Assembly: GCA_903813345.2 (NCBI GenBank)
Contig: CAIIXF020000009.1
Location: 26,574,740 to 26,638,739, forward strand
Length of the DNA stretch: 64,000 bases
Source: Owenia fusiformis
Lineage: Eukaryota > Annelida > Polychaeta > Sabellida > Oweniidae
Reading direction: 5' to 3'
Shown here one piece after another: positions 36,216 through 49,300 of the stretch. A model generated the notes under the pieces. The model did no database searches and was not told the DNA's origin. It was given only the letters and a program-made list of their open reading frames with translations. The position numbers and the translations under genes are program-made. The stretch's first letter is position 1; each line of letters starts with the position of its first letter.

Positions 36216-39200
36216 TTATTTAATCGTAAAACTTGTATTTAAAAGACTGAAAAACGAGATAGCACAAAGGACGACAATTTAGACACAAAAAAGACAATAA
36301 CCTATACTGAAAAACATCATTAGATCCATATACAACTAAAACGTTATAGAATGTCTCCCAACTGATTTAAAATATATTTTAGCTCTTTTTTATCCTTAGG
36401 GGAATTTTGACGATTTCATTTTATATGCAAGAAGCATCAGATAACAGCAGACAGGGTTTGACATATATTTGATTATGTTTCTAATTCCTAGCAATGATTT
36501 GCTGTTTAGAAGTAACATAGTTTCTCACAAGTGAAACCCATTGAAATGTAATTAATCATCTTTTTAACTATCTTATGTGCTCAATAAAGGATAAACATTG
36601 ATGATGTATTGTTTGAAACATACCTTTGAAGATTCTCTTGAAATTGGCAATTCAATACCTTTTGCAATTGAAGCAATTTCCTTCGTAATACAATCATAAT
36701 CAATGGAAGTGTCAGTTAAAGGCCTCTCAATTAGAAGAGTACCATCCACTCTGACATCAGATTACGAAAAGCGTACCTTGACGTAAAAGGAAAACGTGGA
36801 TTTATTCACTTTGACATTTTGGATCTCCTGTTGAATTATGGAACACTGATTTCTGTTGAATATTCAAAAATAGTCCAACATATAACATATATGAAATAAA
36901 CACACACATTTTCTTGCAAAATAAAGATACGTACGCCTACTCATTTTTTGTTTCTCCGCTTTGAGATGATGATAGAAATATGATAAAGGGGGTTCGATAC
37001 CGGTTTTGAAAGTGACACATGTATCTGTTATTAATTAGCTATTTCCACGTGTTCTAATGTTGCCCTTGGTGTTTGACATTATGCTAGTAAATGTCTAGAT
37101 ATACAATCTAATTCTGAGAAATTTCTCTTGTTGTGTGTCGTCTGATCAGTAAATAAGATAAAACGATCAAGAAGGCTAAGTATAATTCAGATGGCTATCG
37201 TGACCTGTTTTCAATAATATCGCTCAATCTCTTTACGTTATCCCATTTACTTCCTTTATTGGCTTTGTGTCACAGCTCTTCTATGTTATGGTCTACGGGC
37301 TTAACAGGATCTTCGGATTGTACGTTATTTAGAACATCTCCAAAACAATCCCCAATCCCATTAGTCTGGGATTTGGAATATAAATGTCATGGGCTACGGT
37401 TTCTTATGATAATTCTAAATCTGTGCCAAAACCATATATAGTGACTGACATACACTAGCCTCGATCTTTAAAAGTTCGAAAACGCCGAATTTTCCTGCGA
37501 AGGCCACGTAAACTATTAGTAAACAGCTCTAAAATGGAGTAAAGATGCAGGTCGTCAAAGTTTGTTGATAGAGATAAACAATTCCCCTTCCTGCTTCAGT
37601 TACTTAAAAGAAATAAGTGAATTGAGAAATTCTACGAATTCTGTCATCTTATCTATAGTGAATTCAATATTTTCCATTGGATTTCAAATATTGCACTCAA
37701 TGACAATCCAAATTTTGTCTACTCTTAAATCATGACACTGTTGGGAATAACGAACCCACTTTTTGGGTAAGTGCATCGCACAAAAATTAGATTCCGTCTA
37801 AGTAAATTATCATCATTGATTTCTCGTGAACATCTCACTGAATGAGATATATTGAGCTCATTAAGAAACTTATTTCATTAAACTGTTCCAGTTTTTTGGT
37901 CAGTCGGCTTTAAGAAGACAACCCAATTGTTCGTCAAGTATTTATTATAATTAATGCGTTTCTAAATAATTCGTATAACGATGGTGATGCTACAAGTGCT
38001 GAACTGCGAATCAGTTAACTTTCAACTTAGTTCAGGGTCAAAACGGAGGAAATTTTTGACTATTGAGAAAACTGACAAATCCAAATGTTTTATATGTTCA
38101 AATATTGTCCATTCGGTGACAAAGGAGTAATCCGTATCCATGCATTGTTCACATATTGAAAAGAAATCCACCAGTTGATCAATGTAGCAATGACATTTTT
38201 CATGGCAGTTGCCCAGTCGACCCCTGGTAATTGTTGTTCTCCACTGGACTGCGTTTACTTCGGATACCCTCTTGGAAATTACTATGTTTCTTTACGCATC
38301 CTATCATCACGTCAGTCTCGGGAAACATACTTTTAGTTTCGGTTTAGCTATATATAACATAAATACGTTGAAAATCTTTTCAAATGCATATAAAGTCAAA
38401 TTTTCTGAACAGCTTAAAATAGTGTGCAAATCTAAATTTTGCCACTGTTTCAACTAAATCTGGACAAATGGTCAATTTCCTTTCAACAAATGAACAACGG
38501 ATACAGAATAATCTACCCTTCGTTGCCGAAAGGACACTATTTTGACTTATAAAATATATCAGGATTTGTAAGTTTTCTCGACAGACGTAGATAGCATGCA
38601 TGACTGGATGTTTCTCTATTTTGGAGCTGGTCTCTAGATCACCGATTACTATGATACGTATTTAAGCATTTGATGCTTTGGAATCGACTCAATATCTCGT
38701 TTGAGTATTAGTAAGATCGTGATCATTCGTTTTACTTAGTAGAAACATAGTTTCTACTCCATCTCTAATCGTGCAAGACGTTTTCCTCTTTTGCCCAAAT
38801 TAAAAAGACTGAATGAGGTCAGATATTAATCGGCAAAGAGAGATTAGTCATAATATGACGTTTGTAAAGTTTTAGTGAAATCCCCAAGGTGTCATTTACA
38901 TTACTAAAGATGTCATTTAATCAGATAAGCATGCCCCGATGACTTCTTTCCTCTCAATATCAGACTGCTAAATTAGAAAGTGCAAGTGTGATTTGTCTCC
39001 CTAATTGTGCCACACTATATGCGCACACCACTCGGAATAAGTAACCCAAAAGAGATCTTCTGGTTTACCTAACTTATGGATGGGGTGTAAAAATATATTT
39101 TGTCGACAAGTACCTTCCTGGGGTGAATAACCCCCTCCAGTTTTTGTGTTTAATCACTAAATTTAGGTCTGGGACTCGCTCGATAAAATACTTAGTTGTG

Positions 39201-41505
39201 AATCCGCAAAGCAATTGATCTTTTTCAGGTACTACCTTGTAATTGTAGAATAAACGCTTAAATTGCAGACGGCCTTTTAACGTTCCAATATAAAGGAAGG
39301 ATCCCTGTCTTTTGTTCAAATGTAAGAGTCTTCCAAAGACGCCTTTGTAAAAGAAACGTCTAAGAAAAGAAGGCGCCTTGACAACCAAAGTCTACAAGGA
39401 TGGTGCGATCATGAGTGTGAATATATTGCATGGGATAACATCGTTATGGATGTTTTGCATGGAATATGGAATAACTCACTTACTACATTAAATCGATCCA
39501 TCCTTATGGAAGTTGTAAATGCAATAATTGAAAAATTGACCAAAACAAGTGTGAATGATGATAATTCGAAAGGCGAAAATCATATTTTACAACCCTGCAA
39601 TAAATAATTTGGCTAAAGCCTCCATTTCGCATTTTTTCCTATTTTAAATGATATACGGGACCTATGATCTTCATCCTACAGACAGGGCTTTGTAATATAT
39701 GCAGCTCTTAATTCCTTGAGCATACATTCTTTCTAGTCTTCCTCATCCTATGTCTGATGTATATCTCCACACATTTGATCTCTGTTTATTTCTAAGTTGT
39801 GTTAATATCAGTAAGATCTTAATGATGAATTCTTATAATGCATTTTGGATAGGATGATTCTCGAAGTAAACTGCAGTTGGTGCAAAGCATTATTGCATTG
39901 TAATACAGTACAATAATGTTCGTTATTGTATTGTAGTAAAGTACAATACACAATAATGTTTTGCATCAAATGATGTGTACCGGTGTCTTCGACTGACACC
40001 ATACAGTAGTTCGCCCATGTGACATAATAATTTTTACATCGAATTGGTTTCACTTAGAATTGTTTTGTGATTTGTGTTTCCTTTGAGTTTCTCACCTTTG
40101 CCAGTTACCAGGTATGTTCTGGGTTCCTGACTTTGTTGTTTATCGGAATCGATTCTTCACCATGACAACGTAACCAGGTGACAATTCCCTGTTTGCTTTA
40201 ACTCTCGATGTCAAGAATGGATGTTTCGGCAGGTTCCTTTACATGACGGAATCACTTCAAATCACCCATTTAAACCCAAGTTTCTCAGATTACCTATGTA
40301 GTAGATTCCCTCATCTAAGTATTTAGTGGTTGAATTTGTCGTGATCTGTTGTTTCAGGTTCCCTATTTGAAACAATTCCTGCGTCTGATGAAACAAATAT
40401 TTTGGTATCATTATTCATTTGAGGTTTAACCTCTGGGTTCTCAGACTGTATTTTTTCAGTATGGTCTGGCTTGCTTGATCTTGCGTTTTCAATTAGGTTT
40501 ATTTTGCCCACTCCACATGCCAGGTATACATTGGCAACTTTAACATCCATACCTGTAACCACCATATGCTCATTTTCAAATACTATGAGTGTGAGTGTAG
40601 TAGCATGGTGTAAGCTACAGTTTCACAACCCCTATGTACGTTTTGGTTACAACTTTGTGAGTTGTATCTTGACTCATCTGTTGCATTGACATGGCTTTTG
40701 CCATATCGCTGGTTCAAGCTGCCTTGTATATCTGCTTATATTTCAAATGTCAGTAACCTAACTATTTCCAATCGATTTTATGAAATATATTGTAACACCT
40801 CAACTTTTGTTAAGATTTGAATCAAAACAAACACACTTCTGATTTGTTTTACCATTGGGGTAGCAAACAGTCATCATAATAATGAACATGTATAGGTATA
40901 TGATCTTCAAAACAGTGGACTACCATCAACAGTTTTCGGAAGAATTTTAAAATTTCAAAAAATCTCTGCATTACTTACTATAGGCAAGATAATTGTATTT
41001 AGCTTGGGATGGGGTATTCTCTTGACATCGCCGATCTAAGTCAATGTTTAGCTTTAGTTTAGCTTTAGTATAGCTTTATACCACCAACAATTTTAGCTTG
41101 TGGTAGTTCGTGAGTTTCTAAATGTTTCTTCACTCATTTCTTAATCTTTAACACAAACACACGCTGATGAAATAAGCATTTTAATTAAATATTCAATATC
41201 ACATAACCCCATCAATGAAAAATAATATGATTTCCTATCTTAATTCATATAAAATATATATTATGTTTCATGTAATATGATTATATGAATCAGTTTTCTG
41301 ATATTTTGCTGCACATCGATAAATTCATCCTGAATCATTTACTCAAGTTCTTGGACTAAAATATTTCGAATGATAACATGTCATAGTTTAAGTTTTAACT
41401 ATTATGTTAGGAAAACATCAGTTGTTTAGATTCATGGAGATCATTGAAAAGCATTGTTTTATTTAGATATATTACCTTCGATTCTTATATGTGTTAAGTC
41501 TTTTT
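36216..41505. other. no gene recognised
   Basis: 5.3 kb of AT-rich non-coding DNA. A minus-strand stretch 40100-40565 has some protein-like sequence (DVKVANVYLACGVGKINLIE) and may be a decayed retroelement, but no domain could be assigned. Confidence 0.4.
39074..39388 (-). CDS. possible coding sequence, uncharacterised
   Basis: 104-codon frame, basic and aromatic-rich (FLRRFFYKGVFGRLLHLNK, GRLQFKRLFYNYK). No recognised domain, signal peptide or neighbouring exon. It could be a relic of a repeat. Confidence 0.15.
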   Translation of the reverse strand: MVVKAPSFLRRFFYKGVFGRLLHLNKRQGSFLYIGTLKGRLQFKRLFYNYKVVPEKDQLLCGFTTKYFIERVPDLNLVIKHKNWRGLFTPGRYLSTKYIFTPHP

Positions 41506-41692
41506 ATGTCACCACTGCAATTGGTGACATTGTGTTGTCTTCAACTTTTTGTGGACGGTGTTCGGCGTCCGGAGTTCGGCAAATATAACAAATGGCGTCT
41601 GTAACAAATGGCGTCTGTGACAAATGGCTTCTTAAACAAATGGAGTCTATAACTAATGGCAGGTGGTGACATTTTGCATGTTAATGCCTAGT
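41506..41692 (+). mobile_element. GTCACCAC repeat family, copy 1
   Basis: Runs from ATGTCACCACT to GGTGGTGACATTTTGCAT, with GTTCGGCGTCCG and AACAAATGGCGTCTGT repeats between. Its ends are GTCACCAC / GTGGTGAC. Matches 63275-63394 in reverse orientation and, in part, 32395-32465. Confidence 0.6.
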
Positions 41693-42822
41693 TGAGTTCT
41701 CTTATTAAAGACAGAATTCTTATTAGATCTAGCGAACAAACTTAAAGTTCATACAAAATATCTCAGGGAAACCAATTATTTTCCATTGATGTGTTCATTT
41801 TTCTTTGTTGATATTAACATTTGCAATTTAAACAGATTTAAATATTTTTAAGTTTGAAATCTTTAATCTTAAATAACGATTTGATTTGATATCATGAATC
41901 TTTGAAGATATAACTTTAAAGAATATTTTGCAGTTATGTTAATTGCACATTGCAGTAATTTTATTACCACGTACATGTATACCTACGTTGCCTTAAATTC
42001 TGTTACTATTTGTATCCTCAAATGTTGCCCTTGGTAACATACTTGACACTGAGTGAATAAAATAATTCTGCATCATTCTGGATGCATTTATGTATAAACG
42101 ACATTTTTATTACTACAATATGCAAGAACGCCCTTCTAATATTATATACTGTAAACGGTTTACGTAGGCTCGAAAGACGGAGAACGCATCTCTTCGGGCT
42201 TAATTTTTGTATATAAAGTATGTTGTAGCACTTGGATCTTAAAGTGACTCTATTAGTATACTCACTTAAAAACCTTTTACGAAACAAATTGATTTGAAAA
42301 TTCACTTGTAAAGATACAGCTTATGGATACACTCAACGTTATGGATTGTTAATTCAGTTTTTTTTGTATACACATCTTGTATATAAAATGCATTTTAAAG
42401 AATATCTTCTTATGTTTCAGAAAAACTTAACAAGCAGGAAGACGGAACAAAAGAAAAAAGAGCTGAAACCCCCAAGTATTGGACATTTAAATGGAGAATG
42501 ACAAGTGCTTACTCTTATTAAGGCATTCTTCACTCTTTATGTCATTCGACAGCCTATTTGGATTAACAGTACACTATCAACTGATCCGATTGCAGCCAAT
42601 CGTTAAAGTTTCCTCTCTATAGAATTGCCGCACTTTGATGCATACATTTAACTTTCATATCAGAGTAGGATAAGATCATAATCAACTTGCCAGATGCATC
42701 GGTGGTTGAGTGGATCATTACATAATTTTGCGAATTATGACGACGATTGCGGTTGATTACAGTCTCAGGATTTAAATCGCTCCGGCTGGAAATGCTTATC
42801 AGATTCACACTAAAAATATAAG
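41693..42822. other. upstream region of the NMDA receptor gene
   Basis: Should hold the promoter and 5' UTR. No TATA box can be singled out in this AT-rich DNA. A possible acceptor TATGTTTCAG ends at 42420 and could begin a 5' UTR exon. Confidence 0.35.
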
Positions 42823-43317
42823 ATGGAATTATACTATTGGATTAGAATTGCCAATTTGCTGATTATATCTGGATTTATCCGAATTGGGAGAACTCAGAAA
42901 CAAGCTTTAAATCTGGCAACTGTGACCCATAGTTGTTCGTCGCAGTTTAATAAATATTGCCAAGAATTCAAAGCCCCTTCCGGCCAAGCATTGAAATTAT
43001 TCAACAGCGAGAATCCCAACTCAACATTAAACAAAAAATATCAGGTCTATATCAAAAAGAGTATGTTCAACGTAAAGAAGTACAATCCGCCAACAGTCGT
43101 CGATAACATTTTTTGTTACGACAAACCCTTTGGCAGTGGTAGACGGGGACGGAATGAGAAACCTCCGGGAATTATTCCTTCTAATACAAACACTATCATA
43201 TACTCCAGTACAGAGGTGGATAAACAGAAGGAACCAGGGGCGAAGTTTATACTACAGGTGGCTGGCTCACTCGGTATACCAGTAATTACCTTTCTGGAAT
43301 CTGCACTTATAAGCAGC
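42823..43317 (+). CDS. NMDA receptor exon 1: signal peptide and first part of amino-terminal domain
   Basis: Codes residues 1-165 and ends in phase 0 at a GTAAGT donor. The N-terminus is hydrophobic (ANLLIISGF) as expected for a signal peptide. The C-terminal end ([11 protein letters not shown]) matches the conserved LIVBP-like fold segment of NMDA receptor amino-terminal domains. An insertion-like basic stretch near residues 105-115 ([10 protein letters not shown]) is not typical of vertebrate subunits. Confidence 0.9.
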
Positions 43318-46300
43318 GTAAGTGAAATGTTAAATCATTTATACAAAGGCCCCATTCAACGTTTGAAAACATTTTTTAACTTTCATTTTCAACATTTCAC
43401 GACTCAAAGTTCTTCTAGAGATTTAAAAAAAATATAAGCTTTATATTTCTCAAATATTCAAACATCCTGTCATTTTTCAAATCAAAGCTGAACTTTTTTA
43501 ATCATCAAATATTTCACTATACAGAGCAAAACACGTTTATCTTTTTAACACCACTGCCTTTAAATAATTGAGATGATAAAGTGCGTTCATAATAGCAATC
43601 TAACGTGCTAAAGTCAGAGATATAACGGTTGATAAAATTGCAAACAGCATTTACAATTGATCAACCATGAAAATAAGGTTTTTTACAATCTTATTTGTAT
43701 TTTAGGAAAAAAATCGTCTGCGAATGTTATCCATCGCGCCATCTATCTACCAACAAGCTGAGAGTATGCTTGAGATTATGAAGTGGTACAAATGGTCTGC
43801 ATTCTCAGTAATCACCGGATCAGCCAGTGGGGAGGGCGACCTTATCGCTGCCCTTCAGAAAATAGTGGCAAATAGTTTAGGTGACTGGTGAGTTATTTGT
43901 CTTAAAAGATTAAAAGATCCAATACGAACGCAGGGCTATAGGCATCATCCGGTTCTGGGGTCATGAGTTCTTTTAGGATAAATCGTTTATTTATCCAGAT
44001 ACTTGGTGATTTGGTGCGATCTTAGGATTTTTAGGGAAAATCTCCAAAAATTATCCAAGTGACATTGGAATACGGATAGGTTCTATCCGAAAATTAATCC
44101 ACCTATGCAGGTGGATTGAGATTAGGATAATAATTATCCTTGAAGATTGTTCGAATTCACAAATGTTAGGATAAATTCTAAGATTAATCCCGAATGCATC
44201 ATTACCATGACAATCCGGATTAATTTTCGGATCGTACGAATTCACGACCCCTGGTGGTTTTTGAAGGGAGGAACAGATTGAATGAGGTCTAGAGACCTGC
44301 GTCCGGGGGATGATCACAAGCTATTGATAACCATTAAAATATATCCAACGCCATGGAACTAGTCTAAGATCAAATAAACGTTAGCAATAATATGGAACGA
44401 TAAAACCAATATTAATTTATCACTGCTACCTGTATGATGTCAAAAACAATTCAAGAAAGATATTTCAATCGACCGTGAAACATCTCAAATAGAGAATTAT
44501 TTCCGCCAAAGATTCCATCATCAATGCAACTGCACTTGCTAAGGAAACTGATGCATCGCGCGTTATACCAAAATCTTTTACTTTTAATGGAACGTGGTCG
44601 ATATAACTTTGTTCATACAGATTACTTAAAATTCATTTTTTAGAGCATTATACATATATTTATTCTATTGAGGAGTAGTGTACGTAGAGTGTGGTGAAAG
44701 CTACAAGGCATGCCGACAGGATTACAGGAAGTCATGAATACCACATATTCCAAAATGGTCCACCCACCTCCCACCCCCACCCCCACACATTTAGTGGAAA
44801 TAAAATCAATAATTTCATCATTTTGATAATGTATCAGCCAGTACCTCATTATTTCCTTGTCACGTGTAGGATATAAAAAACCGAGAGAGTGAAGGGAATG
44901 AATGAAATTATTTATCTCAAACCTTACTCTAAATGAAGTATCTACTTCCCATTGAGAAATTCAAAGACGTGGTGCATTTTCATTTTTATACCCAATGTGA
45001 CTTCCGTGAAATCATTTCATCCGAAGATTAGTTGCAATTATTGCTTTAATATTAATGCCAGTGTTACATTCCGGTACCACATTTGCACTAGTTTAATAAG
45101 ACCTTATTCTGGGTTTGATTTGAGATCTGTTTTACAAATGTCGACCTTAATGGCTTAAAAGCTTTCTCATCAGTATTTCTATAAAAGTACGGCACTTGAT
45201 TAGGGGAATAATTTTGTTTTATGTACATTTGGGTCCATGCGGGTTAATTGCGTCATTAACTAGGAAGAGAGTACCACGTGATCAGAGAGTTAATGCTATA
45301 CATCAAATTGGGAACGAACATTTCGAATTTAGACGCAGGAAAACCCCAATTTATTTCCAAAAAGAATACAAAACAGTTTGCCCATAGACGGCATAAATTG
45401 CCAGTCAGGCATCGCAAAATATAAATATGATATGTAAGGGTCTTGTGGTACTGTCTTTCAGGCATTATGAAATGTTATCTCATGCCAAACTACCCCAGGT
45501 TGGGCCCGAGGGAGCCTCCCTAGCAACAAAAAAGGAAATTAGGAGAGTGTTAGAGGAGGACGTAAAGAAGACCGATTCTAGGATATTGCTGCTACATTGT
45601 ACAACGTAAGATGTATAGTAAAACCCAAATATCCACCATTCAAAGGTTATGAAAATAGTTGTAACGTACTCCTTATGTACTATTCCACAATCATGTAATT
45701 CTTTGTAATTTATTATGCAAATAGAAATAATTAACCTATTAACTCCATATGTAAAGGCCTTAGTAGGTATGACATGTTCTTTTGGGTACGACCGATTTCA
45801 GATACAAGGTTTATCCCTCGAGAAATACGTGTATGTATACGTATTTCCCTTGTGAGTAACCCTGGTTTAAAAATCTCCCTTACGCTCCCTTACGCTCTCA
45901 TAGCCAATAGAAAAATATTTGTTCACTATTCTAATAATCCATTTAGATCATCTTTAGAAATATTTCCTATATTTATTAATTGTCTATTATAGTACCCCAG
46001 ACAGCTACACGTACTGGAGAATCGTGTCTCATCTTTGGTAATTCATTCTTTTTAATGACATATGGCCCATTTTGGATCTTTAGAGAATTTCAAACAGACA
46101 AAATTCTCTAGTAACGTGAAATACTCTTTCGTCAAAATATCGTCGTTTTCCCTTTTATTATTCAGTGATGAAGCAATCGAAATGTTCAAGATTGCTAAAG
46201 AAGTTCAACTCAGTAGTAGCGAATATGTGTGGATCAGTACAAGTGCAATACAAGAGCAGCCTAAAAAGGATGAGCCAATTGACAGAATACAAAGTTTTAA

Positions 46301-49300
46301 TGATGATTTCCCTATTGGTTTGATAGGTAAACATAATATACATTCTTAGCTAGAGTATAGATACATGGGTATAACCAAGTCAAATGGCATCGAGGACTCT
46401 TCAAAATTGCAGTTCACTTATTGTCAGTAGTGGAATGTCCCAAAACTTCTTCAGTTTGTTTGTGTGCATCTGCTATTTCAAAACCTATGATGATTTATTT
46501 TATATTATCATTATTGTTAATTTAGGCTATTTTATTAGCTAATATATTAATTTTCCTCTTCATAAATCTTTATTTTCAATATGAATATATTTTAGGAACT
46601 ACTGTTACTAAGATTTTTGAATGTTGAGCCAATTCAAGTATACGACATCTATTGAGTCCTCGAAAATGTTCTTTAGCGTACATTAAAATAGACTTCCTAT
46701 AAAGTTTCTAATGTCACATTTAAGCAAATATTTGGATCGTCCTGTCACAATATTTCCCTCTGTTCTTACTGTTCTCGAAATCCGTTCTTACCATTAAAAT
46801 TAGTTATTTTTATCGTAATACCAAATAGAAAATCCCTCAAATTCTAATATCTTGTAATATAACATATCATACACACATTTTAATTTTAGGAATGTACTTT
46901 GATACCCGTAACAAAGCTGTACAACAGGCCATTGGTATAGGAGTGCGTGTCTGGCTTCAGGCCCTTGAAAATATGCTTCACGACAGAGGAGATATGAGTA
47001 TGAAATTCTTAAAGCCAAATGTGTCTTGCAATATGGAACGCAGCATATTTTGGAAACAAGGAGAAATTTTGTTTAAGTAAGTCGAAGTCTACTATATTTA
47101 CGATTTGTTCCTAACGAACATTAGAGGGGTTCGCATATGTTTTTATCCAATGAATTCTTAATTATTGACAAAGTCGAAGCTAAAAACGTTTTACAAAACC
47201 TCTTTACAAATCTCTACTATGTTTGGATATTGAATCAGTATTATATCAAAAAATTAAATTAAAGGTACATATCATATATTTTCTAATTCATCATGTTAAC
47301 TAAGATCGGACTGTAGGTGTATAATTTATGTGGAACGCTTTGAAACTATTTCAGCTACATGAAAAACGTAAGTGTACCTGCCTTCAATCGATTAGATGGC
47401 GATACTCTACGATACAAAGTTGATAATGAAAGAAAAATAGAATTCAACGATGATGGAACGCTCAAAGAAACTGAACTGCACATTATGAACCTAAAACCTA
47501 TGATGGATGGAAGCGATCGAAGAGAATGGAGATCTGTATGTTCGTTTTGTTTTCTTCAATATGATTTCACAATGATTTCAAGATACAAAGTATTCTTCTT
47601 TGATACCAATATATAGACAGGTGATGGTTTAATATTGATTATAGGTTGGCCATTGGAACAATAAAGGTCTAGTAATTGATGACATCACATGGCCTAGCGG
47701 AGACAGCCAACCTCCGATAGGGAAACCATTAAAGTACAACCTTGAGGTTGTAATGCTAGAGGAAGCTCCTTACGTAAATTACTTGGAAATGGACAACGTA
47801 ACACATCTTTGCCCACCCAATTCTGTCAAATGCAGAGTGGGCAAACTTAATGAAACGCAGAAGTAAGTAATGAATTCGAGATCCCATTTCCGACATTTCA
47901 AACATTATACAGTGTACCGGTATTTTGTTCCTCTATGTTTGTCCACTTAAAACCATTTTCGTTCATTGGTGAAACTACAATGCCTAACTCCATATTTACG
48001 GCCTTAACAAGGGGTTTTAAGGATATTTGAATAGATAAACGAAATATCGCATTGGTAGCACATGATTTGTATAATTTGTATAGATTTGTCGTTTTTTAAT
48101 GCCCTTTGAACTTTCATATGGGACAATTTTATTTGTATCCTGTGAAACTTTCTGGTTTTCTTTGCAGCACTCCAAATGCCACTCTCAATAGCACGCTGTA
48201 CAAATGTTGCTCAGGATTATGTATTGATCTATTGGAAAGACTGAAAAAAGATCTTAACTTTGAGTATAATCTTTTTCAAGTAGAAGATGCAAAATGGGGA
48301 GCGTATGATAATGTAAGTAAACAGACCCTTTCGTAACAAATTGAATCCCAGTTATAACCAAAAGCGCAAAATGCACAGATGATAGAGCCAGAGTAAATTT
48401 TAATTTTAAGCTTAGGATAGTTAGTTAGTTACCGTCTAAAGTGGTTGGTGATGTGTCCTTGCGTTACTCATTGTGCTTTTTAACTACAGAGAAGCAAGAA
48501 GTGGAATGGGCTGGTTCGTGCTTTAATGGACGAAGATGAAGATTCGCCTATATCTAATAACAAGCCACCCAAGGCGGATCTATCTATGACATCACTGAAA
48601 ATAACACCCGAGAGGAATGCTTTCATTGACTTTTCTGTACCATTTTTAGAGACAGGAATAACAATCATAGTAGCAGTGAGGGATGGTGTGATATCCCCAA
48701 CTGCATTTCTGGGTAAGATTATGACCAAGTATTTCATATGACATTTTAGTCTATTTACATACGATGTCATTTTCCAAATGTACACATCGCGTGTTCAATG
48801 TGGCTAGATAAATTACGTATTCTGTTCGACCAATATTGAAGCAAGTGTATTTTGTTATAATCTGAACTAGCATTTAATGAAATAATGTTTTGATAAAGGT
48901 ATGTTAAGTATTACTCCTCTTTGGCTAGTTTGATTGTGAAAGTGAATTTTACATGGACCCATGTTAGTTATGAAATGTACAATCCACTTTGAAAGACGAT
49001 CCGAACAGGATAGAATACGTGTTACAATATTGGACATAATTTTGTGATTATGCATTTAATTACCAAGTGAGATCTTTTTTAGAACCATATGACTATCCGA
49101 GTTGGTGTCTCATTCTGGTGTTTAGTGTCCATGCGTCTGGTGCTGCCATCTTTATATATGAATGGCTCAGCCCACAAGGCCTCGACCGAGGAAATGCACC
49201 GATCAGAGGTGAGAATTTTTTTGATTTGCTAAAAATTCACTACTCCGGATTTTGTTTTCAGTTCAGTTTCCTTGTAAATTCTTTATTAATTTCATAGTTT

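Noticed and set aside
40100-40565. Minus-strand protein-like sequence that might be a retroelement pol end
   Set aside because: No integrase, RT or protease motif could be read; left as a note only.
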